A stretch of DNA of 64,000 nucleotides from an uncultured Pseudomonadota bacterium (GTDB lineage: Bacteria; Pseudomonadota; Gammaproteobacteria; Methylococcales; Methylomonadaceae). Both the position numbers and the translations under genes were made by a program. The DNA lies in the NCBI GenBank assembly GCA_903889445.1, contig CAISXF010000005.1, forward strand, positions 62,001 to 126,000, read 5' to 3'. How positions within the stretch are numbered: position 1 is the stretch's first letter; every line of letters begins with the position of its first letter. This document shows, in pieces, positions 18,244 through 28,017 of the stretch. The notes beneath the pieces were generated by a model. It was not told the origin of the DNA. It ran no database searches and was given only the letters and a program-made list of their open reading frames with translations.

Positions 18244-18256
18244 GGAACTTGTATAA

Positions 18257-18448
18257 CTAATCTTCTACTTTAGATAAATCAGATTGCTCTTTTTTAATCT
18301 TATCGTATATTTCTTCTCTGTGTACAGACACCTCTTGCGGGGCATTTACACCAATGCGAACTTGATTGCCTTTTACGCCTAAAACAGTGACTGTAACTTC
18401 ATCACCAATCATTAGCGTTTCTCCTACTCTACGAGTCAAGATAAGCAT
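18257..18448 (-). CDS. csrA: Carbon storage regulator CsrA
   Basis: 63-residue RNA-binding post-transcriptional regulator that blocks or stabilises mRNAs at GGA motifs. The family sequence [37 protein letters not shown] is complete, with the VHREEIY RNA-contact end. It lies between lysC and tRNA-Ser in the classic order. The leader has AAGGAG and a 9-bp hairpin (CTTCGCTGT-N5-ACAGCGAAG, 18476-18498) whose loop lacks a GGA, so autoregulation through it is not obvious. Confidence 0.97.
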   Translation of the reverse strand: MLILTRRVGETLMIGDEVTVTVLGVKGNQVRIGVNAPQEVSVHREEIYDKIKKEQSDLSKVED

Positions 18449-18556
18449 AACTAACTCCTTTTAATAATTTGAACTCTTCGCTGTGCGATACAGCGAAGAA
18501 CAATCAAGAATTAAAATTATAACAAATTTTGAAAAATAATAAAGCTCAAATCACAT

Positions 18557-19774
18557 TTATGCATATTCTAAACCAAATGCATTATGCAAAGCACGAACGG
18601 CCAACTCTAAATACTTTTCATCAACCACGACCGAAATTTTAATTTCTGACGTTGCAATCATCCGAATGTTAATACCTTCGTCGGCTAACGTTTTAAACAT
18701 CATGCTAGCAATTCCAGCGTGTGAACGCATTCCAACGCCAACAATCGACACTTTCACAATATCGTTATCGCCCGTCACATGACGCGCTCCCAAGTCGGTG
18801 CAAATCGTTTCTAAAATCGTTTTTGCCCGTTGAAAATCGTTACGATGAACCGTAAAAGTAAAATCCGTTGTCGCATCGTCGGCGATATTTTGGACAATCA
18901 TATCGACTTCGATGTTCGCATCGGCAATCGGCCCTAAAATTTTATAAGCAATTCCAGGCAAATCTGGCACGCCCGTAATGGTTAATTTCGCTTCGTCACG
19001 ATTAAAAGCAATACCTGAAATTAACGCACTTTCCATTTGTGATTCCTCATAAGTAATTAGCGTGCCGTTACCTTCTTCAAACGAAGACAACACGCGCAAT
19101 GCAACATTGTATTTTCCCGCAAATTCGACCGAACGAATCTGCAGAATTTTTGAACCCAAACTCGCCATTTCGAGCATTTCTTCAAACGTAATTCGGTCTA
19201 AACGACGCGCTTTCGGTTCAACGCGCGGGTCTGTCGTATAAACGCCATCCACGTCGGTATAAATATGACATTCGTCCGCCTTCAACGCCGCCGCTAATGC
19301 CACAGCGGTTGTATCTGAACCACCACGACCCAGCGTCGTGATATTGCCGTCTTCGTCAACGCCTTGAAAACCTGCGACAACAACCACTTTTCCTTCGGCT
19401 AAATCAGAACGAATTTTTGCGTCGTCGATTTCTTTGATTCGCGCCTTGGTAAAACTGCTGTCCGTTAAAATCCGAACTTGCGTTCCCGTGTACGAACACG
19501 CGGGGCAACCAATTTCATTTAAACGCATACTCAACAACGCCACGGTGATTTGTTCGCCCGTCGAAACCATCGCATCGAGTTCGCGTTCATTCGGTTCATC
19601 TTGCATTTCTTTCGCTAAACCGATTAAACGATTGGTTTCGCCGCTCATTGCCGAAAGCACCACGACTAAATCGTCGCCTGTCTCGCGGACTTTTTTAACA
19701 CGTTCGGCGACGGCTTTGATGCGTTCGATTGAACCCACCGACGTGCCACCGAATTTATAAACATAAAGTGCCAT
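18557..19774 (-). CDS. lysC: Aspartate kinase
   Basis: Cytoplasmic kinase of 405 residues making aspartyl phosphate, the first step to Lys, Thr, Met and diaminopimelate. The N-terminal kinase domain has VYKFGGTSVGS, VVVLSAMSGET, GFQGVDEDG, TTLGRGGSDTTAVALA and YTDVDGVYTTDPR. Two C-terminal ACT repeats begin near LTITGVPDLPG and VSIVGVGMRSHAG, so feedback control by Lys and/or Thr is expected. Length fits monofunctional aspartokinase. The gap to csrA is about 108 bp. Confidence 0.97.
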   Translation of the reverse strand: MALYVYKFGGTSVGSIERIKAVAERVKKVRETGDDLVVVLSAMSGETNRLIGLAKEMQDEPNERELDAMVSTGEQITVALLSMRLNEIGCPACSYTGTQVRILTDSSFTKARIKEIDDAKIRSDLAEGKVVVVAGFQGVDEDGNITTLGRGGSDTTAVALAAALKADECHIYTDVDGVYTTDPRVEPKARRLDRITFEEMLEMASLGSKILQIRSVEFAGKYNVALRVLSSFEEGNGTLITYEESQMESALISGIAFNRDEAKLTITGVPDLPGIAYKILGPIADANIEVDMIVQNIADDATTDFTFTVHRNDFQRAKTILETICTDLGARHVTGDNDIVKVSIVGVGMRSHAGIASMMFKTLADEGINIRMIATSEIKISVVVDEKYLELAVRALHNAFGLEYA

Positions 19775-19805
19775 TTCTTTTGAACTCTCTAATCTAAAAT
19801 GTTTT

Positions 19806-20147
19806 CTACACTACTTTTTTGACAAATTCTGATTTCAATTGCATCGCGCCAATGCCTTCGATGCGGCAATCAATATCGTGGTCGCCATCGACCAAACGAA
19901 TGATTTTAACTTTTGTGCCGACTTTGACAACGTTTGACGAACCTTTGATTTTTAAATCTTTAATCACGGTAATCATGTCGCCATCGTTTAAAACGTTGCC
20001 GTTTGCATCGGTGACAACTTTCACGTCGTCCGTTTCAGCGGCGGCGTTTTTGTCCCATTCATGCCCACATTCTGGACAAATAAACATTTCACCGTCTTCG
20101 TAAGTGAATTCTGAACTGCATTTTGGACATTTTGGTAAGTTGCTCAT
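19806..20147 (-). CDS. yjdM: PhnA/YjdM-family zinc-ribbon protein
   Basis: 113-residue protein with an N-terminal zinc ribbon ([25 protein letters not shown]) and the family core [28 protein letters not shown]. It is the small protein once annotated as PhnA. No phosphonate genes are nearby. Molecular function is uncertain. Confidence 0.9.
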   Translation of the reverse strand: MSNLPKCPKCSSEFTYEDGEMFICPECGHEWDKNAAAETDDVKVVTDANGNVLNDGDMITVIKDLKIKGSSNVVKVGTKVKIIRLVDGDHDIDCRIEGIGAMQLKSEFVKKVV

Positions 20148-20166
20148 GGTTTTTCCTTAGTTGTAG

Positions 20167-20364
20167 TTAATAAAATTTTTTGTGTTTTGGGCTGCATCGA
20201 TTAAAAAGCAAATTCTTGATGAATTGCAGCATCACTTTGTCAGTCAGAATCGATTCAATCTCTTTATTGGCTGCCGCATCAAACAAATTCATCGCCATTT
20301 GCGCGAATGGCTCACGAATTAACAGCACATCTAAAACGACGTTGGTATCGAGTAAAACTTTCAA
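20167..20364 (-). pseudogene. Truncated VapC-type PIN toxin
   Basis: Only the first half of a PIN-domain RNase remains: MKVLLDTNVVLDVLLIREPF with the first catalytic Asp, then stop after 65 codons. Intact VapC proteins are about 130 residues and carry later acidic residues missing here. The remaining coding sequence is absent because yjdM starts only 20 bp downstream, so it was deleted rather than frameshifted. The gene overlaps the antitoxin by 4 nt, the normal operon layout. Toxicity is not expected. Confidence 0.75.
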
Positions 20365-20609
20365 AGGTATTTATCCTCGAGGTGTTTTTTATAATCCCGT
20401 TCATCAAGATTAGAACCCGCCAACACACCGATAAATGACTGCGTAATCGGTGAATGCCCTTTTTTTGCCGTGATGATTTTCTCCAGCGTGTTTGTTTCTT
20501 TTTGTTTCAACAACATTTTTTTAATCGCTTCCTGCACAAATGTCACAACGTTGCCTTGTTGTAAAAGTTGTTCGCCCAATTCGTCGGGTAATTCAATCGC
20601 TAATTGCAT
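20361..20609 (-). CDS. Antitoxin of a former VapBC pair
   Basis: 82-residue protein starting at the ATG preceded by GGAGATG; the longer ORF-track start is less likely. The N-terminus (MQLAIELPDELGEQLLQQGNVVTFVQEAIKKMLL) resembles a ribbon-helix-helix or short DNA-binding antitoxin fold. The C-terminus (SPITQSFIGVLAGSNLDERDYKKHLEDKYL) resembles toxin-binding tails next to PIN toxins. It overlaps the truncated toxin by ATGA, so it is now an orphan antitoxin. Confidence 0.7.
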   Translation of the reverse strand: MQLAIELPDELGEQLLQQGNVVTFVQEAIKKMLLKQKETNTLEKIITAKKGHSPITQSFIGVLAGSNLDERDYKKHLEDKYL

Positions 20610-20720
20610 TTCATCATCTCCAAGTTGCTCAATTATCAATCCACATTCAGATATTTTTCAGTTGTCCCACATCTTCAAAAGCAGAAATCAATCTTTCGTG
20701 GATAATTTCATAATGTCTCC

Positions 20721-22223
20721 TTATCGAACGCTATAGATGGTATCAAAAATTTCGTTGAGCATCTGTAAGTCCGATTCTATAATTTTCCTTTCAGTTGCTA
20801 ATTTATACAAATCATCTACCAAATCAGCAGTTTTGCAAATCACCTCATTGCTCGGAATTAAAATAGGAATTTTTTTTATATAATTTGACGAGTTATTTGT
20901 ACTACTGTTTATTGTTCGAATGATGCTATTGCATACTTTAGAATTAAAAAATCCTAAAAAAAACATTAGAAGATGTTCCTGTCCTTGTCTTGGAAAAACT
21001 CCAACTATAGATTGATCAAACAACCTACGGTTTAACAATGAACCTGTTATCGAAGTAGATGAAACCATCGGAATAGCAATTCCCTGCTTAAAATAAAAGT
21101 TAGAGTTTTGGAATCGAGCTTTCTTGTCTATTTTATAATTAGCTACGGTTTTTTCATTCCAATCCATAAACCATTCGGATGGTTTATAAAAACGTTTATT
21201 CCCGCCTTTTACAATTGGAATCCAGCATTTGTCATCTCTAATTCCATTAAGCGGTGATGGATTCATTTCTTGGTCACCAGAACAAATCATCTGCGAATCT
21301 ATTTCTTGATATTTTTTTAATCCGTAAGTCACTAATTCAGTTCGTCTCAAATTTAGAGCATCATTGCCAGAATAAAACCCCGTTACGACATTACAAAAAT
21401 ACTCAATAGTCGGTAAATTTTGTTCAAATAAATTTGAAATCCACAATTCTGTTGAAAAGAAAAATGATTTAGAAGGATTTTTTTGTAATCTATTGTAGTT
21501 AAGTTGGGCAATTTCAAATTTATTTTTCTGTTGTGTTAGTAAGCAACTAAAATCTTCAGAAGAGTTAAAACCTTTGTATATGGGGAATCTCCAGTTATTT
21601 TCAGGAGCTTCTTTTTTTATGGAAATAATAGATAGCCCAGCATACCCAAAATTTATACCAGGGAAGAATTTTGATGGAAATAATGCAATGGAATCGATTT
21701 TGTAATTGAGTAATTTTTTTCTCAAACCCTGGTGCATATGGAGATTTAAAAAAGTATCGGGAATAATAAAAACCAAACGCCCATTCGGTTTAAGTAATTC
21801 TATTGCTCTAATTAGAAAAACCCCATAAGTTTCCTTTGCGTAAATTCCTGGGTATGCGACCTTTAATTGCATCTTTTTTTCTGAGGTTTGATAAGCACCA
21901 TATGGTGGATTAGCTATAATTCTGTCGTAGCTAACCGCCGAATTTAGTAGTGAAAAATCTGCGTGTTGAATACTAATGTTGGTTCTATTGGAATACTTCT
22001 TTTTAAGATTGCTAATACTCTCGTGATTTATGTCGATGGCAGTGATGTATACGTTACATTGTTGCCGAATAATTTCATCTATAAAAGCTCCGTTACCTGC
22101 ACAAGGTTCCAGTATAGTCATTCCATCTTTGCAATCCAGCATTGCAATCATATAAGCTGTTATATGATTGCAATTTGTATAAAAAGCCTGGAACTCATCT
22201 CTTTTTTTAGCTACGGCTACCAT
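20721..22223 (-). CDS. N6-adenine DNA methyltransferase, type II RM
   Basis: 500-residue methyltransferase of the gamma (TaqI/Eco57I-like) class. SAM-binding motif I is LEPCAGNGAFIDEI and catalytic motif IV is IIANPPYGAY. The C-terminal half should be the target-recognition domain (for example CNVVTGFYSGNDALN). It overlaps the endonuclease-like gene upstream by 7 nt, forming an R-M operon. Both genes are visibly more AT-rich than alaS and lysC on either side, pointing to horizontal acquisition. Recognition sequence cannot be read from the protein. Confidence 0.88.
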   Translation of the reverse strand: MVAVAKKRDEFQAFYTNCNHITAYMIAMLDCKDGMTILEPCAGNGAFIDEIIRQQCNVYITAIDINHESISNLKKKYSNRTNISIQHADFSLLNSAVSYDRIIANPPYGAYQTSEKKMQLKVAYPGIYAKETYGVFLIRAIELLKPNGRLVFIIPDTFLNLHMHQGLRKKLLNYKIDSIALFPSKFFPGINFGYAGLSIISIKKEAPENNWRFPIYKGFNSSEDFSCLLTQQKNKFEIAQLNYNRLQKNPSKSFFFSTELWISNLFEQNLPTIEYFCNVVTGFYSGNDALNLRRTELVTYGLKKYQEIDSQMICSGDQEMNPSPLNGIRDDKCWIPIVKGGNKRFYKPSEWFMDWNEKTVANYKIDKKARFQNSNFYFKQGIAIPMVSSTSITGSLLNRRLFDQSIVGVFPRQGQEHLLMFFLGFFNSKVCNSIIRTINSSTNNSSNYIKKIPILIPSNEVICKTADLVDDLYKLATERKIIESDLQMLNEIFDTIYSVR

Positions 22224-23149
22224 GTTAGATACTTCATCAAATCATTTTTATCAAAATGTTCAATGGTCTCTTGAGAAAAATCAGTTTCCCAAGAAATATT
22301 ACTTTCAATCCAATTTGCTAAATCAAAACCGCTGTACTCTTTGATTTTTGAGTAGGTATAAGCTCCACAATAAACATTCCAAATGCCAGAGTTCTTCAAA
22401 GTTTGCAGATAATGATTGTTGTCATCTTCATTAGCTCTTACAAACAACATACATTCGTTATTCTCCCCAATAATATTTTTGTATATTGAAGCCACTAAAA
22501 GCAGGCGATTTGTATTGCCTTTTTCATTTGATTGAAAACCACTTTTAAAATCTACGTTAAAATTTTTATCAGCGATTCTAAAATGTAAATCGAGTTCTAG
22601 CTTTATTTCGCCAGACGTAACTAGACTCCAAACTTTATCGTAATAAGATATGAGCTGAGTCTTTTGTTCGGCATTTAGACTTAAATTATAAATATACTGC
22701 CGAATTTCTTCTTGTAATTGCTCTTTTACCTCTAAAAACAAAGGAGGTTCATAAAGTTCAACATCTGTTCTTACAGGGTAATCAAAACATAATTTACAGA
22801 AAGGTTCCCAAAGTTCACCAATTCTGCGTGCAAAAGCCATGTATTCATATGACCAAACCATATTTCTAAATTCAATCATGATGACATAAGAGCAATAAGT
22901 GACGATTAGTATATTTTTCAATACCTCATCTTTGCTCCAACTTTGAGATAATGCCCTTTGAAAAACTATCATTTTGAGATTTGTTGAGGTTAGAGTGATA
23001 GCTTTATTTATTGCTGCTCCCCGCTCTTTGAAATCTTTTTCACCATGAATTCTAACAATTTCACCATGTGATTCAGACGCTCTACTTCTTAGATAGCGTA
23101 AAATTTCAGCCTTTTGCGTGTACAGATTTCTAGTTACAATCATATCCAT
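22217..23149 (-). CDS. Putative type II restriction endonuclease
   Basis: About 310 residues, not recognised with confidence at family level. It is called a nuclease because it overlaps the methyltransferase by 7 nt and has a PD-(D/E)xK-like stretch: acidic ELDLHFRI, then NFNVDFKSGFQ, where DFK can be the D/E-x-K part. The ORF-track start lies inside alaS; I use the ATG at 23149, right after the alaS stop (TAAAATGG), which suggests reinitiation. Another ATG follows at 23143. AT-rich, like its partner. Confidence 0.65.
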   Translation of the reverse strand: MDMIVTRNLYTQKAEILRYLRSRASESHGEIVRIHGEKDFKERGAAINKAITLTSTNLKMIVFQRALSQSWSKDEVLKNILIVTYCSYVIMIEFRNMVWSYEYMAFARRIGELWEPFCKLCFDYPVRTDVELYEPPLFLEVKEQLQEEIRQYIYNLSLNAEQKTQLISYYDKVWSLVTSGEIKLELDLHFRIADKNFNVDFKSGFQSNEKGNTNRLLLVASIYKNIIGENNECMLFVRANEDDNNHYLQTLKNSGIWNVYCGAYTYSKIKEYSGFDLANWIESNISWETDFSQETIEHFDKNDLMKYLTW

Positions 23150-23150
23150 T

Positions 23151-25763
23151 TTATCTATCCAACAACCCACGAACCAATTCACTAACCTCACCCAAAGCCC
23201 CCGCCAACGCAGCAGGATTATTCCCGCCAGCTTGCGCTAAATCAGGTTTGCCACCGCCTTTACCACCGATTTTTGCGGCAACGAAATTCGCTAATTCGCC
23301 TGCTTTGACTTTTGCGGTTTGGTCTTTTGAAACGCCTGCCACAACGCTAATTTTTTCGCCTTCAACCGATGCCAAAACAACAACCGCGTTATGTAATTTG
23401 TTTTTCAACTGCTCGACGATTTCACGCAAGATTTTCGCATCGACATTTTCAACCGTGGTTGCCAACACTTTCACGCCGTTGATTTCAACCGCTTTCGCCA
23501 TCAATTCATCGCCCGTCGCACTCGCCAATTTTGAATTCAAACGCTCTAATTGTTTTTCCAAACCACGAGCGCGTTCAACGAGTTGTTCCACTTTTTCGAC
23601 CGCTTTATCAGGTGTGCCTTTGACCAAATCGGCGATTTGCACCAACGCGCTTTCACGTTGCGCGAACCACGCTAAACAGTTTGCACCTGTGACCGCCTCA
23701 ATGCGTCGCACGCCAGCTGCCACGCCGTTTTCGCTGATAATTTTGAAACAACCAATATCGCCAGCCCGCGCAACGTGTGTGCCGCCGCATAATTCGGTGG
23801 AGAATTCGCCGATTTTTAACACGCGCACTTCTGCGCCGTATTTTTCACCAAATAACGCCATCGCGCCTGCTTTGACCGCATCATCTTTCGCCATCACTTG
23901 TGCTGAAACGGCATTATTCAGACGGATTTGTTCATTCACCAAACGTTCAACGGTCGAAATTTCGTCAGCGGTCAATGGTTCAAAATGCGAAAAGTCGAAA
24001 CGTAACCGTTCTGTATTCACGAGCGACCCTTTTTGCGCGACGTGTTCGCCCAACGTTTGACGCAACGCGGCGTGTAATAAATGGGTCGCAGAATGGTTTA
24101 ATTCGGTAGCTTTACGTTTCGCCATATCAACAGCGGCAACCACATTTTGCCCGACTTTTAACGCGCCACAACGGAGTTTACCTTGATGCAAAAATAAACT
24201 GCCCGCTTGTTTTTGGGTGTCGGCAACGTCAAAGGTCGCGCCATCCGCGCTAATGGTTCCGCAATCGCCAATTTGACCGCCAGATTCTGCATAAAAAGGC
24301 GTTTGATCTAAAACAACTAAACCTTCTTCGCCAGCGTTCAATTGTTCAACTGCTTCGCCGCCTTTGAATAACGCTACGATTTGCGCGGCATCGTGCAGAT
24401 TTTCATAACCCGTAAAATTAGTTTGCGAATCGAGTTCGATATTTTTATGTGATTCTGTGCCGAAATTGCTCGCTGAACGCGCTCTATCACGTTGCGCTTC
24501 CATTGCTTTTTCAAAGCCGTCGTAATCGACGGTTAAATTATGTTCACGCGCAAAGTCCGCTGTTAAATCAACGGGGAAACCGTAAGTATCGTAAAGTTGG
24601 AAAGCCGTTTCGCCTTCAATCACAGAGCCTTCCATTTTCGCCACACACGCTTCCAAAATTTTCATGCCTTGACCGAGCGTTTCAGCAAAACGTTTTTCTT
24701 CACGTTCTAAAATGGTTTCAACTTGAGCTTGCGCGGCGCGTAATTCGGGGAATGCGTCGCCCATTTCTTGAGCGAGTGGCGCGACCAATTTGTAAAAGAA
24801 AATATCGCTCACGCCCAACCGATAACCGTGACGAATCGCGCGACGAATAATACGGCGCAACACATAACCGCGCCCTTCATTTGACGGCATCACGCCATCG
24901 ACAATCATAAACGCACACGAGCGAATGTGATCCGCAATCACCCGCAACGAACTGTTGGTTAAGTCCGTCATGTTCGCCAAAGTCGCGGCGGCTTTGAGCA
25001 GATTTTGGAATAAATCAATGTCGTAATTATTGTGAACGTGTTGCATCACTGCCGAAATTCGCTCTAACCCCATGCCCGTATCCACTGACGGTTTGGGCAA
25101 TGGTGTCAACGTGCCATCGGCGGCGCGGTCGTATTGCATAAATACTAAATTCCAAATTTCGATATAACGATCGCCGTCTTCGTCAGGCGTGCCTGGAGGA
25201 CTGCCGAAAATGTCATCGCCGTGGTCATAAAAAATTTCGCTGCAAGGCCCGCAAGGTCCCGTGTCGCCCATCGACCAAAAATTATCTTTCGCGCCGATGC
25301 GTGATAATCGGTCAGGCGATACGCCGATTTCGTTAATCCAAATGTTGGCGGCTTCGTCGTCTTCGTCAAACACCGTGACCCACAATTTTTCTTTGGGGAT
25401 TTCCAGCACATTCACCAAAAATTCCCAGGCAAAATGAATCGCTTCTTTTTTGAAATAATCGCCAAAACTAAAATTGCCGAGCATTTCAAAAAACGTATGA
25501 TGCCGCGCCGTGTAACCGACATTTTCTAAATCGTTATGTTTGCCGCCCGCGCGAACACAGCGTTGAGATGTCACAGCGCGGGTAAATTCGCGTTGTTCAC
25601 GCCCTAAAAACATATCTTTAAATTGCACCATTCCCGCATTCACAAAAAGCAAAGTTGGATCATTGCTCGGAATTAACGAACTGGAAGCCTCAACAGAATG
25701 CCCGTGTTGTTTAAAAAATTCTAAAAAAGCAGAGCGTACTTCTGCGCTAGTCATAGTTTTCAT
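23151..25763 (-). CDS. alaS: Alanyl-tRNA synthetase
   Basis: Complete 870-residue class II synthetase. The catalytic domain starts with [17 protein letters not shown] and has [17 protein letters not shown] and [12 protein letters not shown]. The editing domain has the metal site [12 protein letters not shown] and the later CGGTH. The C-terminal C-Ala/DHHA1 domain has [14 protein letters not shown]. It lies downstream of recX in the conserved order. Its stop is 1-2 bases from the start of the acquired restriction gene. Confidence 0.98.
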   Translation of the reverse strand: MKTMTSAEVRSAFLEFFKQHGHSVEASSSLIPSNDPTLLFVNAGMVQFKDMFLGREQREFTRAVTSQRCVRAGGKHNDLENVGYTARHHTFFEMLGNFSFGDYFKKEAIHFAWEFLVNVLEIPKEKLWVTVFDEDDEAANIWINEIGVSPDRLSRIGAKDNFWSMGDTGPCGPCSEIFYDHGDDIFGSPPGTPDEDGDRYIEIWNLVFMQYDRAADGTLTPLPKPSVDTGMGLERISAVMQHVHNNYDIDLFQNLLKAAATLANMTDLTNSSLRVIADHIRSCAFMIVDGVMPSNEGRGYVLRRIIRRAIRHGYRLGVSDIFFYKLVAPLAQEMGDAFPELRAAQAQVETILEREEKRFAETLGQGMKILEACVAKMEGSVIEGETAFQLYDTYGFPVDLTADFAREHNLTVDYDGFEKAMEAQRDRARSASNFGTESHKNIELDSQTNFTGYENLHDAAQIVALFKGGEAVEQLNAGEEGLVVLDQTPFYAESGGQIGDCGTISADGATFDVADTQKQAGSLFLHQGKLRCGALKVGQNVVAAVDMAKRKATELNHSATHLLHAALRQTLGEHVAQKGSLVNTERLRFDFSHFEPLTADEISTVERLVNEQIRLNNAVSAQVMAKDDAVKAGAMALFGEKYGAEVRVLKIGEFSTELCGGTHVARAGDIGCFKIISENGVAAGVRRIEAVTGANCLAWFAQRESALVQIADLVKGTPDKAVEKVEQLVERARGLEKQLERLNSKLASATGDELMAKAVEINGVKVLATTVENVDAKILREIVEQLKNKLHNAVVVLASVEGEKISVVAGVSKDQTAKVKAGELANFVAAKIGGKGGGKPDLAQAGGNNPAALAGALGEVSELVRGLLDR

Positions 25764-25787
25764 AATGATTTTTGTGTGTATTTGTGA

Positions 25788-26264
25788 TTAAAAGTTTTTA
25801 GGAGTGAATAAAACGTACAATTTGGCGAATTGGCTAATTTGTGAACTCGAAAAACCGCGTTGTAATAAAAATCGACTGCGTTTTGACCATTCGTGACAGG
25901 TGATTGGCATAATTTCGCCGTATTTTTTGCTGTAAACGTGCGTCAATAAATCCAACCAATCGTCTGCGACGGTCAACATCGCGTCATTTAAAGCGTTAAC
26001 AGCAACATCTATGCCCTTTTGGCTCAATTCGTAGCGAATGGCAACCGCGCCGAATCCTTTTTGTAATCGATACCGCGCGTAACATTCGGCAAAACGGTCG
26101 TCACTTTGCCAATTTTGTTTTGCTAATTCGTCGATAACAGGTTGAATATCGGCACGATCAAATCCTTTTTGCATCAATTTGGTGAGTAATTCTTTTTGTG
26201 AATGCTCACGACGAGTCAATAGCCGTAAACACTGGTTTTTGATGTCATGAGCAAGGGTATTCAC
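25788..26264 (-). CDS. recX: Regulatory protein RecX
   Basis: 158-residue RecA modulator with the helical repeats of the family: LRLLTRREHSQKELLTKLMQKGF, then VIDELAKQNWQSDDRFAECYARYRLQKGFGAVAIRYELSQKGI. It starts with GTG, eight bases after the recA stop and with no clear ribosome site, so it is probably translated by coupling to recA at a low level, as usual for recX. Confidence 0.95.
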   Translation of the reverse strand: MNTLAHDIKNQCLRLLTRREHSQKELLTKLMQKGFDRADIQPVIDELAKQNWQSDDRFAECYARYRLQKGFGAVAIRYELSQKGIDVAVNALNDAMLTVADDWLDLLTHVYSKKYGEIMPITCHEWSKRSRFLLQRGFSSSQISQFAKLYVLFTPKNF

Positions 26265-26272
26265 AGCAGATT

Positions 26273-27328
26273 TTAAAGCGGTTCGTCCGTGTCTAATTCG
26301 TCGTCAGTCGGTTCAAATTCTTTGACGGCAAGCAACGGTTTTTTAAAGGCTTCATCGCGGATTTTCATTTCGAGTTCTTTGGCTTTCACGGGATTTTCTT
26401 TAAAGAAACTTTTAGCACTGTCTTTGCCTTGTCCGATTTTCTCGGAGCCGTAGCTGTACCACGAACCCGCTTTTTGCACGAAACCGTAATTCACGCCCAA
26501 ATCGACTAATTCACACGCAAATGAAATGCCTTCGCCGTATAAAATTTCAAATTCCGCTTGCTTGAACGGTGGCGCGACTTTGTTTTTCACGACTTTCACG
26601 CGGGTTTCGTTGCCGATAATATCATCGCCTTTTTTCACCGCGCCAATGCGGCGAATATCCAAACGTACCGACGCATAAAATTTCAACGCATTCCCGCCGG
26701 TCGTCGTTTCGGGCGATCCGAACATGACTCCGATTTTCATCCGAATTTGATTGATGAAAATCACCATCGTATTGGAACGTTTGATGTTCGCAGTTAATTT
26801 ACGCAACGCTTGCGACATCAAACGGGCTTGCAAACCCATGTGCGAATCGCCCATGTCACCTTCGATTTCAGCTTTCGGTGTTAACGCGGCAACCGAATCA
26901 ATCACCACAATATCTAACGCGCCCGAACGTACTAACGAATCGGTAATTTCTAAGGCTTGCTCGCCGGTGTCGGGTTGTGAAACGTATAAATTCGCAATAT
27001 CAACGCCTAATTTTCCCGCATAGTTAATATCTAGCGCGTGTTCGGCATCAATAAACGCCGCAGTGCCACCTAATTTTTGGACTTCGGCAATGACTTGTAA
27101 CGTCAACGTGGTTTTGCCCGACGATTCTGGTCCATAAATTTCAATGATTCGCCCGCGTGGCAAACCGCCACAACCCAAAGCAATGTCTAAACTCAACGAA
27201 CCAGTCGAAACGACTTCAATATCTTTTGAAATATCCACATCGCCCATTTTCATGACGGAACCTTTGCCATGTTGTTTTTCGATTTGCATCAGCGCGGCGG
27301 CTAAGGCTTTTTTCTTATTTTCGTCCAT
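26273..27328 (-). CDS. recA: Recombinase RecA
   Basis: 351-residue recombinase and SOS co-protease. It has Walker [16 protein letters not shown]1/L2 regions ([41 protein letters not shown]) and an acidic C-terminal tail. I start it at [13 protein letters not shown], the usual N-terminus; the ORF track adds 18 codons of leader. GGGAT lies upstream. No canonical CTGT-N8-ACAG LexA box is seen in the 93-bp gap to the DUF2780 gene. Confidence 0.97.
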   Translation of the reverse strand: MDENKKKALAAALMQIEKQHGKGSVMKMGDVDISKDIEVVSTGSLSLDIALGCGGLPRGRIIEIYGPESSGKTTLTLQVIAEVQKLGGTAAFIDAEHALDINYAGKLGVDIANLYVSQPDTGEQALEITDSLVRSGALDIVVIDSVAALTPKAEIEGDMGDSHMGLQARLMSQALRKLTANIKRSNTMVIFINQIRMKIGVMFGSPETTTGGNALKFYASVRLDIRRIGAVKKGDDIIGNETRVKVVKNKVAPPFKQAEFEILYGEGISFACELVDLGVNYGFVQKAGSWYSYGSEKIGQGKDSAKSFFKENPVKAKELEMKIRDEAFKKPLLAVKEFEPTDDELDTDEPL

Positions 27329-27378
27329 TGGAATCCCGTTTATTTGTTGAAAAGGAGTGTGATTTACAGCCTTCATTA

Positions 27379-27395
27379 TCACACAGGGCGTGTGA
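27379..27395. promoter_or_regulatory. Palindrome upstream of recA
   Basis: TCACAC-N5-GTGTGA is a perfect 6-bp inverted repeat about 50 bases upstream of the recA start codon. It may be an operator. It does not match the usual gammaproteobacterial LexA box. Confidence 0.35.
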
Positions 27396-27421
27396 TTCTT
27401 ACACGTTTGATTTTGGCAAAA

Positions 27422-28003
27422 TTACTTTTTATCTGCCGATAAAGCTACGCCTAAACCTTCGGCAATCGCTGTTCCGGTGTTAACTTTCACATATTCGATA
27501 ACCACCGGAATAAAGCGTTGCATGGTTTCGGGTTTCATGCCGAGTTGTTGAAAAAGTGACACGGCGGTTAACGCGCTACTGATTGAACTGTCGCCAGACA
27601 AACCCGCTAATTTCCCCGCCAATCCACTTAAACCTGAACCGTCTTTTTGAAGCGCGGGAACGGCAGACAGTAATTTTTGCACGTCGGGAAGTTGTTGCGC
27701 CAACGTCGCAAAGACTTCCGGATTCATGCGCGTTTGGGCGATTTGTAACAACGCTCCCGCACCACCCATCGCTTGCGTGGGTGTCACGCCAACTTGTTGC
27801 ACTAATAAATTCGTCAATTCATCTGCGTGTAAATTTTTCGCTTTGGCGAGTAATTTTTCGGCATTCAACGTGTCGCCGCCATTTTGTAAAGCCTGATTCG
27901 TTTCTGCATTGACGGATTTCAACACGTCGCCCCAATTTTCAGCGTGAACCAGTGGCGCGACGGCAAATAATAAAAATACAGCGGTGGTTTTTAACGATTT
28001 CAT
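27422..28003 (-). CDS. DUF2780 (VcgC/VcgE-like) exported protein
   Basis: 193-residue protein with a signal peptide (MKSLKTTAVFLLFAVAPLVHA) and the DUF2780-type core LLVQQVGVTPTQAMGGAGALLQIAQTRM followed by PDVQKLLSAVPAL. It is rich in Gly, Ala and Leu and should be periplasmic or surface-located. Function is unknown. It lies between zapE and recA, all on the same strand. Confidence 0.8.
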   Translation of the reverse strand: MKSLKTTAVFLLFAVAPLVHAENWGDVLKSVNAETNQALQNGGDTLNAEKLLAKAKNLHADELTNLLVQQVGVTPTQAMGGAGALLQIAQTRMNPEVFATLAQQLPDVQKLLSAVPALQKDGSGLSGLAGKLAGLSGDSSISSALTAVSLFQQLGMKPETMQRFIPVVIEYVKVNTGTAIAEGLGVALSADKK

Positions 28004-28017
28004 AATGGAGCCTTGAG

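Noticed and set aside
18476-18498. Terminator between lysC and csrA
   Set aside because: The hairpin is clear but no T-run follows on either strand.
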